Source: Microbulbifer variabilis
GTDB lineage: Bacteria; Pseudomonadota; Gammaproteobacteria; Pseudomonadales; Cellvibrionaceae
DNA length: 64,000 nt
Assembly: GCF_020524905.1 (NCBI RefSeq)
Contig: NZ_JAIVKI010000005.1
Coordinates: 62,001-126,000 of the forward strand
Reading direction: 5' to 3'
Under the pieces are notes generated by a model. That model was given only the letters and a program-made list of their open reading frames with translations, searched no databases and had not been told where the DNA came from. Positions 28,117 to 36,925 of the stretch are shown one piece after another (within the stretch, counting starts at the first letter, position 1; every line of letters begins with the position of its first letter). The translations under genes and the position numbers were made by a program.

Positions 28117-29610
28117 TCAGTTCTGGCGACCGGGGTTTTCCTGGGTGGCATTATCTTGCTTCTCGGTGCTCTCGGACTGGGCCCTGCTACCCTCCCCTTC
28201 CTCGACCGCCTCATCTTCTGTCTGGGCATCAAACTCCTCGGAAACCGGCGCAGCGCGCAGTACCAGGAAACCAGCAATGCCGGCGATTACAGAGGCCAGT
28301 AAAATGCCTGCCTTGGCCTGAATCAGCAGGTTACCCTGACCGCTAAAGGCCAGCTCGGAGATAAAGATCGACATGGTAAAGCCAATACCGCCGAGCAGTG
28401 CCACGCCGACAATATGTTGGAAGCTGGCCAGCTTAGGCAATTTGCCCAAGCCCAATTTCCAACCGATCCAGGTGGCGCCCACAATCCCAATGAGTTTACC
28501 GAACACCAGGCCCGCGATAACCCCAAGGGTCACCGGATTAAACACTGCAGCGGAGCTGGTGAAACTGTCGAAGGGGATTCCCGCATTGGCCAAGGCAAAG
28601 ATGGGAATTACCAGAAAGCCCACGGGAATATGCAGGCGGGTTTCCATACGCTGCAAGGGAGACTGCGCCAGATTTACACCATTACCTAACGCCATAACCC
28701 GAGCGCGCAGGGCGTCGTTGGCAATAATTTTATCTCCGGGACGAAAACAGCGATCGAAGCTGCGGATGATATCTTTAACAAAGGTACTAAAGGCCACTGG
28801 ATCGTATTTAGGTTTAGCCGGCAGCGCCATGGCGGTAATAACACCCGCAATGGTGGCATGTACCCCTGCCAGATAAAACTCATACCACAGCAGAATCCCC
28901 ACGAATACATAAGCCGGAGAGTTGCGTACGCCTGCGGCCTTGAGCAACCACATAATCACGATCAGGCAGCCTGCAGCGATAAGCGCTGCCACATTCACCT
29001 GTTCGGTATACCAGATGGCAATTACCAGGATGGCGCCCAAGTCGTCCACAATCGCCAGCGCGACCAAAAAAGTCACCACCGCACGGGGAACCCGGTTGCC
29101 CAGCAGCGCAATACAACCCACAGCAAAAGCGATATCCGTCGCCATGGGAATGCCCCAGCCGCGCTCAGCCTCACCACCAGAGTTGAAAGTGCTATAAATC
29201 AATGCCGGCACCACCATGCCGCCAATGGCCGCCATTACCGGGAGAACCGCCTGGCGCAGGTCAGATAACTCCCCCACCATAAATTCGCGTTTTAATTCAA
29301 GCCCTACCAGGAAAAAAAAGATCGCCATCAGTCCATCGTTAATCCAATGGTGCAGAGATAGAGAAAACTCCCAATCTCCTGCACTTAGGCTGATGGGCAT
29401 ATGTAGTAAGTGCTTATAAGTATCTTCCAAAGGGGAATTTGCGATAATTAACGCCGCCAATGCAGAAAGCATCAGTAAAATGCCACTGCTGCTTTGTCGA
29501 TGGATGAACTCTTCGAAAGGTGTCACCAGGCGCCCAAATGCCTCTTCCAGCGGCGCCTCAAAAACCTTTCCTTTGCGAACCTTGAACTTGTTCAGAACGC
29601 TTTTTGCCAT
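28117..29610 (-). CDS. nhaA: Na+/H+ antiporter NhaA
   Basis: A 497-residue NhaA from ATG 29610 (AGAGGA upstream; an in-frame TTG two codons earlier was rejected). Seen are HHWINDGLMAIFFFLVGLELKRE, the GGMVVPALIY helix, the ion-binding MATDIAFAVG and VALAIVDDLGAI pair of Asp residues (equivalent to D163/D164), and ALANAGIPF. It expels Na+ at alkaline pH, as expected in a marine bacterium. The last ~60 residues form an acidic, Ser/Gln-rich tail that is not part of the transporter fold. A hairpin at 28075-28103 may end the transcript. Confidence 0.96.
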   Translation of the reverse strand: MAKSVLNKFKVRKGKVFEAPLEEAFGRLVTPFEEFIHRQSSSGILLMLSALAALIIANSPLEDTYKHLLHMPISLSAGDWEFSLSLHHWINDGLMAIFFFLVGLELKREFMVGELSDLRQAVLPVMAAIGGMVVPALIYSTFNSGGEAERGWGIPMATDIAFAVGCIALLGNRVPRAVVTFLVALAIVDDLGAILVIAIWYTEQVNVAALIAAGCLIVIMWLLKAAGVRNSPAYVFVGILLWYEFYLAGVHATIAGVITAMALPAKPKYDPVAFSTFVKDIIRSFDRCFRPGDKIIANDALRARVMALGNGVNLAQSPLQRMETRLHIPVGFLVIPIFALANAGIPFDSFTSSAAVFNPVTLGVIAGLVFGKLIGIVGATWIGWKLGLGKLPKLASFQHIVGVALLGGIGFTMSIFISELAFSGQGNLLIQAKAGILLASVIAGIAGFLVLRAAPVSEEFDAQTEDEAVEEGEGSRAQSESTEKQDNATQENPGRQN

Positions 29611-29736
29611 CGACAAACATCCTCTTTCCTAAAGATTAGCCCTACTAAATGTGGGGCCACACTTCTACCTATGGGAGCCAGAGGTTAGCATGGCCACTGT
29701 ATTCTTAACCATATTGACAGGACCCAGTAACAAAAC

Positions 29737-30501
29737 ATGACCCGATTGGACCAACTGCTAGTACAGAGAAAACTCGCCAATTCCCGCACCCACGCCAAGA
29801 AGCTGGTTGATGCCGGCAGGGTCATGCTATCCGAAGGCGGTCCCATGGAGCCGGCACGTAAAGCCAGTCAATCTGTCAGTGAAGACTGCGATCTGGAGGT
29901 CACAGCACTGCCCGAAGACCAATATGTTTCGCGCGCCGGCTTGAAACTCGCCGCAATTCTCGACCAAACAGGTTTGAACCCTCATGGTTGGCATGCCTTG
30001 GATGTGGGTTGCTCTACCGGCGGCTTTAGTGACTGTCTGTTGCAGAGAGGTGCCACTTCCGTAGTGGGGGTGGATGTTGGGAGAGACCAACTTGCTCAGA
30101 AATTAATGGATGATCCACGCATGCACCTGTTTGAAGGAGTTAATGCACGCCATTTAGAGGCATTACACCTTTCTCCCTATGCGGATGATGGCTTTGATGC
30201 CATCGTTATGGATGTATCCTTTATTTCCCAAACACTGATACTCCCGCAACTGCCAGCCCTACTGAAACCCAAAGGCCAACTATTAACCCTGGTAAAACCG
30301 CAGTTTGAAGTGGGACCAGAGGGTATTGGTAAAGGTGGGTTAGTGCGTGACGAAAAACTCTATCCTCAAGTGCAAGAAAGGATTACAGCTTTATGTGATG
30401 AACTTGGCCTTGAGGTAAAAGAATATATTGATAGCCCAATTACAGGTGGGGACGGTAACCGGGAATTTTTACTCTGGGCTGTTCAGAAAAACAATCATTG
30501 A
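29737..30501 (+). CDS. tlyA: TlyA family rRNA 2'-O-methyltransferase
   Basis: A 254-residue protein with an S4 RNA-binding domain at the start (TRLDQLLVQRKLANSRTHAKKL) and a Rossmann methyltransferase domain (ALDVGCSTGGFSDCLL, DAIVMDVSFIS, LVKPQFE). The K-D-K-E type catalytic residues are in place. TlyA 2'-O-methylates cytidines in 16S and/or 23S rRNA and sets capreomycin sensitivity. Older annotation as haemolysin is misleading. It is divergent from nhaA. Confidence 0.93.
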   Translation: MTRLDQLLVQRKLANSRTHAKKLVDAGRVMLSEGGPMEPARKASQSVSEDCDLEVTALPEDQYVSRAGLKLAAILDQTGLNPHGWHALDVGCSTGGFSDCLLQRGATSVVGVDVGRDQLAQKLMDDPRMHLFEGVNARHLEALHLSPYADDGFDAIVMDVSFISQTLILPQLPALLKPKGQLLTLVKPQFEVGPEGIGKGGLVRDEKLYPQVQERITALCDELGLEVKEYIDSPITGGDGNREFLLWAVQKNNH

Positions 30502-30585
30502 GAACACAGAGAAATCAAGAGAGCAAACCATCTAAGCCAGGTTTTCATAACCTATGTCCTACTTTCTCTAAATTTACACACATCA

Positions 30586-30612
30586 CTGGGCCCTTAAATA
30601 AAAAGGGCCCAG
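30586..30612 (+). terminator. GC-rich hairpin after tlyA
   Basis: Stem CTGGGCCCTT/AAGGGCCCAG with a 7-nt AT loop. The downstream T-run is poor, so it may act only as an mRNA end-stabilising hairpin. The rest of the 284-bp gap to the nuclease gene holds nothing else that I recognise. Confidence 0.55.
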
Positions 30613-30785
30613 ATAATCAAAGAAAATAAACAAAGACACAAACATCTTACACAGTAAAAAGTTATCTATTTAAAGCTTCCATCCTTTTCTTAATAAAAAA
30701 TAATTTTTCTATCACGAACACTCAATAAGTATGTAACAACCGACCCTTATCCTGCGCACATCCAATAACAACCAGGATAAATCTA

Positions 30786-31289
30786 ATGAAAAGACTCCTT
30801 CTGTTGTGTGCATTCTCTACCACATTACAAGCCGCGCCACTTACCAATTATCGGATCATAGATGGTGATACGGTTCACGGTTATATTGGAAGTGAGTACA
30901 CAGAGATACGCCTACAGTGTATTGATGCACCGGAAACCTATCCTAGCACCCAATCCTATGGGCCAGAATCCACTCAAACATTGATCAGCTTATTGTCATA
31001 TGGTCCTGTAGATTTCCAATCAACAGGGAGGGACCAATATGGCAGGGAAACAGGCTATCTTTTCGTCAACGGTTATAACATCAACCAGGAAATGGTTGCA
31101 CGGGGTGCCGCCTGGAATTACGCCTACTATTGTGGGAACAAGTTTGAACTTGAGCAGGATATTGCCTACTACTCTAATCTAGGGCTATGGGAGGATTCTA
31201 ACGCAATAGATCCCTATTGTTTCCGCAAAAATATGGATCGAGATTTCTGCTACTACAACCCGGAAAACAATTTTATTCTTGATGACTAA
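30786..31289 (+). CDS. Secreted staphylococcal-nuclease-type endonuclease
   Basis: A 167-residue protein with a signal peptide (MKRLLLLCAFSTTLQAAP). The thermonuclease fold is seen in IIDGDTVHG, IRLQCIDAPET, and GRDQYGRETGYLFVNGYNINQEMVARGAAW, with the catalytic Asp, Arg and Glu positions preserved. The mature C-terminus is Cys- and Tyr-rich. It is a Ca2+-dependent nuclease of the periplasm or medium, useful for nutrient DNA. It sits in an AT-rich segment with no operon partners. Confidence 0.88.
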   Translation: MKRLLLLCAFSTTLQAAPLTNYRIIDGDTVHGYIGSEYTEIRLQCIDAPETYPSTQSYGPESTQTLISLLSYGPVDFQSTGRDQYGRETGYLFVNGYNINQEMVARGAAWNYAYYCGNKFELEQDIAYYSNLGLWEDSNAIDPYCFRKNMDRDFCYYNPENNFILDD

Positions 31290-31726
31290 TTCTCAACCCA
31301 ACTTTCATACCGATTAACTTCTAAGAAATCAATATGCAATACAACACACTTGGTATCGCAAAAGGCACGAAAGCCGATTAAAAGTTTATGGAGGAATAAT
31401 TATATACAAATCCATCAACAAACACACCAAACTTCAATAATGAAACTGAAGTTACTTTTGCGGGACTGACCAGCAAAGGAAACCCTAATAGGACATAAGA
31501 GTCCATACCACTGAAGTAACAACGTTGCTACCATAACCTTATTATCAACTTTGAAGTCCTCTACATTAATAAACACCTACTATAGGATCCAATCATAAGC
31601 ATGCAGCTCATGTACTTTCCAACTTACATGGACCGTCTCAGTTACTATAAAATTATCCGTGCAAAACCTATATAAACTTGATAATTTAGCATTAAGAAAT
31701 TCCCCCCCAAGAAAAGGGAACATAGA
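31290..31726. other. AT-rich gap, nothing recognised
   Basis: 437 bp with many stop codons in all frames. It presumably holds the promoter of the LysE-type gene. No RNA, repeat or pseudogene is recognised. Confidence 0.4.
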
Positions 31727-32344
31727 ATGGTTTCTGTTGAGTTTTTAATCACTTCTCTGATCGTAGCTTTAATTCCAGGTACAGGCGTTTTATATACTGT
31801 CGCAACTGGTCTCTTTGTAGGAAAGCGAGCCAGTCTTTTTGCAGCACTGGGTTGCACCCTTGGCATTATTCCGGCGCTACTGGCCAGCGCATTTGGCCTT
31901 GCCGCTATCTTTCATACAAGCATACTTGCTTTTCAGGTCATAAAGTATGCCGGCTCCGCCTATTTACTCTATCTCGCCTGGCAAATGTGGAAATCATCCA
32001 CCCTTCTATCTGCAAATGAACAAAAAACTAACAAAAAAATTACTGACATTGTCTTAAAAGGATTCCTTCTAAATATTTTAAATCCTAAACTCTCAATCTT
32101 CTTTCTTGCATTTTTACCGCAATTCATTCCGGCCACAGCTAATGGTGCTCTAACCTATATGCTGATCCTAGGCGCCGTGTTTATGTTAATGACTTTCGTG
32201 GTATTTATAGTATACGGTTTAATGTCAGGCCTTTTCAGCGAGTTTATAATAAGTTCTAAAAAAGCGAGCAACAACATACAAAAAGGTTTTGCTAGCTGCT
32301 TTGCCGCGCTCGGCTTAAAACTGGCGTTTAGTGAACATGCGTAA
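31727..32344 (+). CDS. LysE/RhtB family amino-acid exporter
   Basis: A 205-residue membrane protein with about six hydrophobic segments. The start SVEFLITSLIVALIPGTGVLYTVATGLFVGKRAS carries the family's P-G-P/T-x-like loop, and FLLNILNPKLSIFFLAFLPQFI is the second hallmark. It exports amino acids such as homoserine or threonine, or similar small solutes; substrate is not predictable. GAAAAGGGAA precedes ATG 31727. Lower GC than the flanking genes. Confidence 0.9.
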   Translation: MVSVEFLITSLIVALIPGTGVLYTVATGLFVGKRASLFAALGCTLGIIPALLASAFGLAAIFHTSILAFQVIKYAGSAYLLYLAWQMWKSSTLLSANEQKTNKKITDIVLKGFLLNILNPKLSIFFLAFLPQFIPATANGALTYMLILGAVFMLMTFVVFIVYGLMSGLFSEFIISSKKASNNIQKGFASCFAALGLKLAFSEHA

Positions 32345-32640
32345 ACTCACTCACAAAACCTATAGAAGTCAAGGCCGGCTGGAGTCTTGCCCTATCAACC
32401 GAATTGTTAAACATGAATTATATATCTGGGACATCAACCATATTAAAGTTGAGCCAAAATAATTAACTATGAATTCGATACTGACGGAATTCCACTCTAT
32501 AAACATCGCCCATGTAATACCCGTAGGCGCTTCTTCAACTGGCCCACTATTGTAACGTAGGGGCAAAATTAGGGTGTTTGAGTTTTTATTTTTCAGTAGC
32601 ACCTATAAGGCGATAGTTTAGAACAATTACAGAATGGGGG
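32345..32640. other. Gap without a supported gene
   Basis: A minus-strand frame of 77 residues (32369-32602) can be drawn here but lacks a ribosome site and a recognisable family. I treat the stretch as non-coding. Confidence 0.35.
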
Positions 32641-33129
32641 TTGGTAGTAAGCACCTCCATACTCATGCTAATAAGAACCCTGATCACCTGCTGGTCATTT
32701 ATTAGCTCTTTAAAGACAAACAAATCCACCTCAAGTACTCTGCCAGCAATAAACGTTAAAGATTTCGTAATGGGTGAAACCATAGACTTAAAATCATCCT
32801 GGCTTCATATTTTTGTAACTAAAACTAATGATAAGAAAAACCATTTTAAAGTTTCTGCAATACTCAACAATGAGGGTACATATTTGCCACCAGAATTTGA
32901 TTGGCGTCGTCCGATGTTACCGCATGTAAATTTCATTCAGGGAATAAGCTTTCAATGTAAATATACTTATGTTTACGGCAATAATAAAAATACGACAAGG
33001 TGAAGCTACATAAAATGGTGCAAGAAAGGAAAATATATAGGCGAAATAAAATTAGGTTTCACGTTGCCAAACTTATATACCCCTAGAAATAAAATAGTCG
33101 GTAGTGATATTATTTTACTTTTAAAATAA
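32641..33129 (+). pseudogene. Broken gene of unknown family, in-frame TGA
   Basis: A frame of 120 codons ends at TGA 33001-33003. The same frame then continues for 41 further sense codons (KWCKKGKYIGEIKLGFTLP and onward) to TAA at 33127-33129 and reads like protein on both sides. One TGG to TGA change would explain it. No good start or ribosome site is seen at the 5' end, so the N-terminus may also be lost. Family not recognised. The remaining ~120 bp to the next gene hold nothing. Confidence 0.4.
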
Positions 33130-33249
33130 CACTCTGGACGTGTTTTTCGGCATAAACCACACTCTCAATTTTTAATGATCACTACTAGCCAAAATCCCCA
33201 AGGAAACTGAGAAGTCCAGTCTAACGACTATCGGCAACATTTAGACAAG

Positions 33250-33645
33250 CTACTTAATAAGGTACATACCCTCTGTATTTGGACTACTCAATTCAAAGCC
33301 AAATTTTTTATATAACTTAGGGACATCCGCCATGAGGGTAATATAAGCAGAAGGAAGGGCCTCACGATCCAGGTAAGACATAATGTGTTCCATCACAATC
33401 CTCCCCAACCCTTGACCTTGATAAACTGGGTCGACAGCGACATCCACAATCTCAAAGTTCAGGGCTCCATCACCAACTACCCGCCCCATGGCAATAGTGG
33501 TTGAGCGGGTTTGAATGTGAATACCGTAGAGACTGTTTGGTAACCCCTTCTCTGCTGCCTCCCTACTTCTTGGGGAGAGCCCACTAATCTGCCTGAGGCG
33601 AAGAAAATCCTCAACTGAGACCACCGTTTCAATAACTGTAAACAT
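33250..33645 (-). CDS. GNAT family N-acetyltransferase
   Basis: A 131-residue GNAT protein from ATG 33645; the frame extends 14 codons further. The acetyl-CoA loop is DPVYQGQGLGRIVMEHI, preceded by the IVDVAVDPV strand, and the C-terminal KLYKKFGFE motif is typical. The acetyl acceptor is unknown. It ends an apparent two-gene run with the OsmC gene upstream on the same strand (about 50 bp apart). Confidence 0.88.
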   Translation of the reverse strand: MFTVIETVVSVEDFLRLRQISGLSPRSREAAEKGLPNSLYGIHIQTRSTTIAMGRVVGDGALNFEIVDVAVDPVYQGQGLGRIVMEHIMSYLDREALPSAYITLMADVPKLYKKFGFELSSPNTEGMYLIK

Positions 33646-33694
33646 ACTGCTGTCTATATGAATGCTTATGAAACCTAGCCACTTCAATGAGTAG

Positions 33695-34162
33695 CTATAC
33701 CTCCCGAATTTCGGTAACCACTTCCGTTTTTACCGAGTTAGCAATAAAGCACTGCTTATGGGAAAGGTGATGGATTTTCTCTAATTGCTCCCGGTTGGGT
33801 TTTTTATCGCCGGAGAAGCGTACCAAGGGTCTCAGGGTGACTTTTGTCATGGCCAGTTTGCCCTTTTCAGTCGTGGCCATCACCCCTATCGCCTCATCGC
33901 GGTATTCATCAATCACGTAGCCGCGTTTGGCTGCAATTGCGAGGAAGAACAGCATATGACAGCTGGATAGCGACGCCACAAAGGCTTCTTCTGGGTCGAC
34001 ATTTTCCGGGTGTGAATAAGGAATTGGGACAATGTGGGGGGAGGAAGAGGCAGGGACAGATAAACCGCCGTCAAATTGCCAAGTATGGGCGCGACTATAT
34101 TGATTATCAGTGAAAATCTGGTCGTCGCGTTGCCAGATTACCGTGGAAGTGTACTCAGACAA
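33695..34162 (-). CDS. OsmC family peroxide-reducing protein
   Basis: A 155-residue OsmC/Ohr-like protein. The TTG at 34162 (MSEYTSTVIW...) was chosen because AAGGAG lies 8 nt upstream; the longer frame from TTG 34198 has no ribosome site. Both reactive cysteines are present, in SLSSCHMLFFLAIA and HKQCFIANSVKTEV. The family reduces organic hydroperoxides. The GNAT gene follows closely. Confidence 0.88.
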   Translation of the reverse strand: MSEYTSTVIWQRDDQIFTDNQYSRAHTWQFDGGLSVPASSSPHIVPIPYSHPENVDPEEAFVASLSSCHMLFFLAIAAKRGYVIDEYRDEAIGVMATTEKGKLAMTKVTLRPLVRFSGDKKPNREQLEKIHHLSHKQCFIANSVKTEVVTEIREV

Positions 34163-34362
34163 TATCCATCTCCTTCTATCCAGGGCACACAATTTCAACT
34201 ATCGATACTCAGAGGCTCCAGAACAACTTCCCGCTCAGGCCTATAGAGGTAAAGGTATTAGCTGTGAGTAGAGGGGTAAAGACCCCCCTTTACCAACATC
34301 AGTTTAGGAGCCAGCCTGATTGGTAGAAAATTGGGGCGTTAGATGCGCCCCAGGGTAGCTGC

Positions 34363-34707
34363 CTATTCGGCATCCACTTGTTGGTCAGTACGCGCTGCCA
34401 TAATGAAATCGTTCTTGTGTAGCCCCTTAGCCTCATGGCTCCACCAGGTAACGGTTACCTTCCCCCATTCTGTGAGCAGTGCCGGATGGTGTCCCACTTC
34501 TTCGGCAATGGCGCCAACGCGGTTAGTGAAAGCCAGTGCCTGCTTGAAGTTGCGGAACTTAAACACTCGCTCCAGCTGCATAATGCCGTCGCGAGTCATT
34601 GGCGTCCAATCAGGGATTTGGCGCAACAGCCCAGGGAGCTCATCGTCGCTGACGAGAGGGGCATCCGCGCGGCAGGCTTCACACTGTTGTTGGGCTAGTT
34701 CAGTCAT
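34363..34707 (-). CDS. phhB: Pterin-4a-carbinolamine dehydratase
   Basis: A 114-residue PhhB/PCD-type protein from ATG 34707, with GAGGA upstream; the frame continues 41 codons beyond without homology. Seen are the [29 protein letters not shown] block with the active-site His pair and the [18 protein letters not shown] ending. It regenerates tetrahydrobiopterin for phenylalanine hydroxylase and can help pterin metabolism. There is no phhA nearby. Confidence 0.92.
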   Translation of the reverse strand: MTELAQQQCEACRADAPLVSDDELPGLLRQIPDWTPMTRDGIMQLERVFKFRNFKQALAFTNRVGAIAEEVGHHPALLTEWGKVTVTWWSHEAKGLHKNDFIMAARTDQQVDAE

Positions 34708-34970
34708 GAATAAGTCCTCAAAACCTTGTTTATTATCGGTTATTTCGCGTGAGGGCCACTCTAACCGGGCCCTCTCAACGACACAAGCACAGGCGGTAAA
34801 AACGCATTTTATACGGTTTTTTCCTGCCAATATGGAACAGTATGCTAAATGCTTGGAATTCGCTTCGCTGTGGAAACATCCAGTGTCAGGCTGGACAAGG
34901 GGTGCTGGCAGATGTGATAGCTTTTAAACAGCCGCATAAGTGATTACGGACCCCCAGGGCAAGGATCGCC

Positions 34971-36794
34971 ATGAAAACCCTATTTACGATGTTGACTTTA
35001 ATGTCACTCATTCTTGTGTGTGCCTGCGGTCCCCAGAGTACAGACAAAGAGCGCATAGTCCCCCCGCAAACTGAAACGATGAGTGAGATGCGCGCCGAGA
35101 CAGAGCTGACTTTTCAGCAACTGAGCCAGCAGTTCATCAATGGCCTTTGGAAACTCTTCCCTTCCTGGGCAGTGCGTGAAGGTTATTATGAAGCCGCCAT
35201 ACATATACAAGTGCCCGATAAGACCTATCGCGCCTATCTACTGGACTTTGCTCAAACTTATGAGCGCAAATTTGCCGCCCTGGATAGCAACCTGCTCAGT
35301 ATCAATTCCCTTACGGATTTAGCGCTCATTAAAAATTTCTTGCAACGCCTACAATGGGAATACACTTCTTTTAAATCCTATCAGTGGGATCCTTCGATTT
35401 ATAACGTATCCCATCCCTTTTCTCTGATCCTAAATACTCAATACGCACCGCTGAAAAATCGACTACGCACTTTCAACACTCGTATGCGCCTAGTGCCCGA
35501 TTACTATCAGGCCGCAAAACAGGCAATACGCGATCCCGCCGCGCCACAATTAACACTAGCCATTCAGCAAAACACAGGTGCCCTGGAGGTTTTCGGGGAA
35601 AAGGTAGAGAAGCTGGTGGAAGACAGTCAGATGTTTGACGATGAAAAAGAAGTATTCAGGTTGCGCCTACAAGCTTCACGCGAAGCGATAAAAGACTACA
35701 TCAACTTTCTAGAAAACTTGCAAACCAAACTGGAAAAATCTTCTGGATTTCGCGATTTCCGTATTGGGCAAAAGCTTTACGAGGAAAAATTCCGTTTTGA
35801 CATTCAGATCGATACGAGTGCCAGTGCGCTCTACCTACGCGCAATGGAAGAAAAAAATCAGGTTCACAATAAAATGGCAGAACTCGCCGGGAAACTTTGG
35901 CCTAAGCATTTTCCCGATACCCAGGCACCAACCGACGCGATGGAAAAAATCCGTAAACTACTCGAGAAACTCTCACTTAACCATGCCAGCAAGGACACGT
36001 TTAAAGATGTGATAGAAAAGCAGATACCTCAACTGGCAAATTTTGTTACGCAACACAACCTGCTCTACTTGGATAAGGGGAAGCCACTGATAGTGCGCAC
36101 TACTCCGCCCTATCTACGCGGTTTTGCCGTTGCCTCTATAAATGCTCCCGGACCCTACGATAAAAGTGCTAACACTTATTACAATGTGTTACCCATAGAG
36201 GAATACAGCGATGAGCTCGCGAATAGCTTGCTACGGGAATACAACCATTACACTTTGCAAATACTAAATATCCACGAAGCCATCCCCGGCCACTACACAC
36301 AATTGGTCTACGCCAACCAGTCTCCCAGCATTATTAAAACTATTCTCGGAAACAGTGCCATGATTGAAGGTTGGGCTGTCTATGCGGAGCGCATGATGCT
36401 GGATGCTGGCTATGGTGATTTTTCGCCTGAACTCTGGCTGATGTATTACAAGTGGAATTTACGTGTGATCACCAACACCATTTTGGATTACGGTGTACAG
36501 GTTAAAGGGATGACGGAAGCCGAAGCAATGAAATTAATGATTGATGGAGCTTTCCAACAACAGGCGGAAGCCGAGGGTAAGTGGCGCAGAGCTACCCTCA
36601 GCCAGGTTCAACTCACCAGCTATTTTGCTGGTTTTACCGATATCCTCGCCCTGCGTAAAGAGGTAAAAAAGAAACTCGGGGATCAATTCGATTTAAAAAA
36701 ATTCCATGAGAGTTTTTTAAGCTTCGGGAACGCACCAGTGCCTATTATCCGTGAACTTATGCTGGCCAAAATTGAGGAGAAGGGTGATCTTTAA
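34971..36794 (+). CDS. DUF885 lipoprotein, long form 1
   Basis: A 607-residue protein with a lipoprotein signal (LTLMSLILVCACG). The candidate zinc motif is HEAIPGHY, in which the last His of the usual H-E-x-x-P-G-H-H is Tyr. The downstream EGWAVYAERMMLDAG supplies the likely third ligand. Compared with the other two long members it is the most divergent. Predicted periplasmic or outer-membrane peptidase. The start has GCAAGGATCGCC in front. A weak hairpin near 36852-36884 may be its terminator. Confidence 0.83.
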   Translation: MKTLFTMLTLMSLILVCACGPQSTDKERIVPPQTETMSEMRAETELTFQQLSQQFINGLWKLFPSWAVREGYYEAAIHIQVPDKTYRAYLLDFAQTYERKFAALDSNLLSINSLTDLALIKNFLQRLQWEYTSFKSYQWDPSIYNVSHPFSLILNTQYAPLKNRLRTFNTRMRLVPDYYQAAKQAIRDPAAPQLTLAIQQNTGALEVFGEKVEKLVEDSQMFDDEKEVFRLRLQASREAIKDYINFLENLQTKLEKSSGFRDFRIGQKLYEEKFRFDIQIDTSASALYLRAMEEKNQVHNKMAELAGKLWPKHFPDTQAPTDAMEKIRKLLEKLSLNHASKDTFKDVIEKQIPQLANFVTQHNLLYLDKGKPLIVRTTPPYLRGFAVASINAPGPYDKSANTYYNVLPIEEYSDELANSLLREYNHYTLQILNIHEAIPGHYTQLVYANQSPSIIKTILGNSAMIEGWAVYAERMMLDAGYGDFSPELWLMYYKWNLRVITNTILDYGVQVKGMTEAEAMKLMIDGAFQQQAEAEGKWRRATLSQVQLTSYFAGFTDILALRKEVKKKLGDQFDLKKFHESFLSFGNAPVPIIRELMLAKIEEKGDL

Positions 36795-36925
36795 CCCAAT
36801 ACCTATGTAGCCTCAGTAAATCAAAGTGCAATTATAAAAAGTGCCGTTATAAAAAAAGCCGATCACCAGAGGCAATCGACTTTTTCAGTGGGCAACTATT
36901 GAGGGGCGGCGGGTTAACCTACCCC

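Noticed and set aside
32369..32783. Two minus-strand frames in the AT-rich segment
   Set aside because: No ribosome sites or known families; the right-hand one is antisense to the better-supported broken gene.
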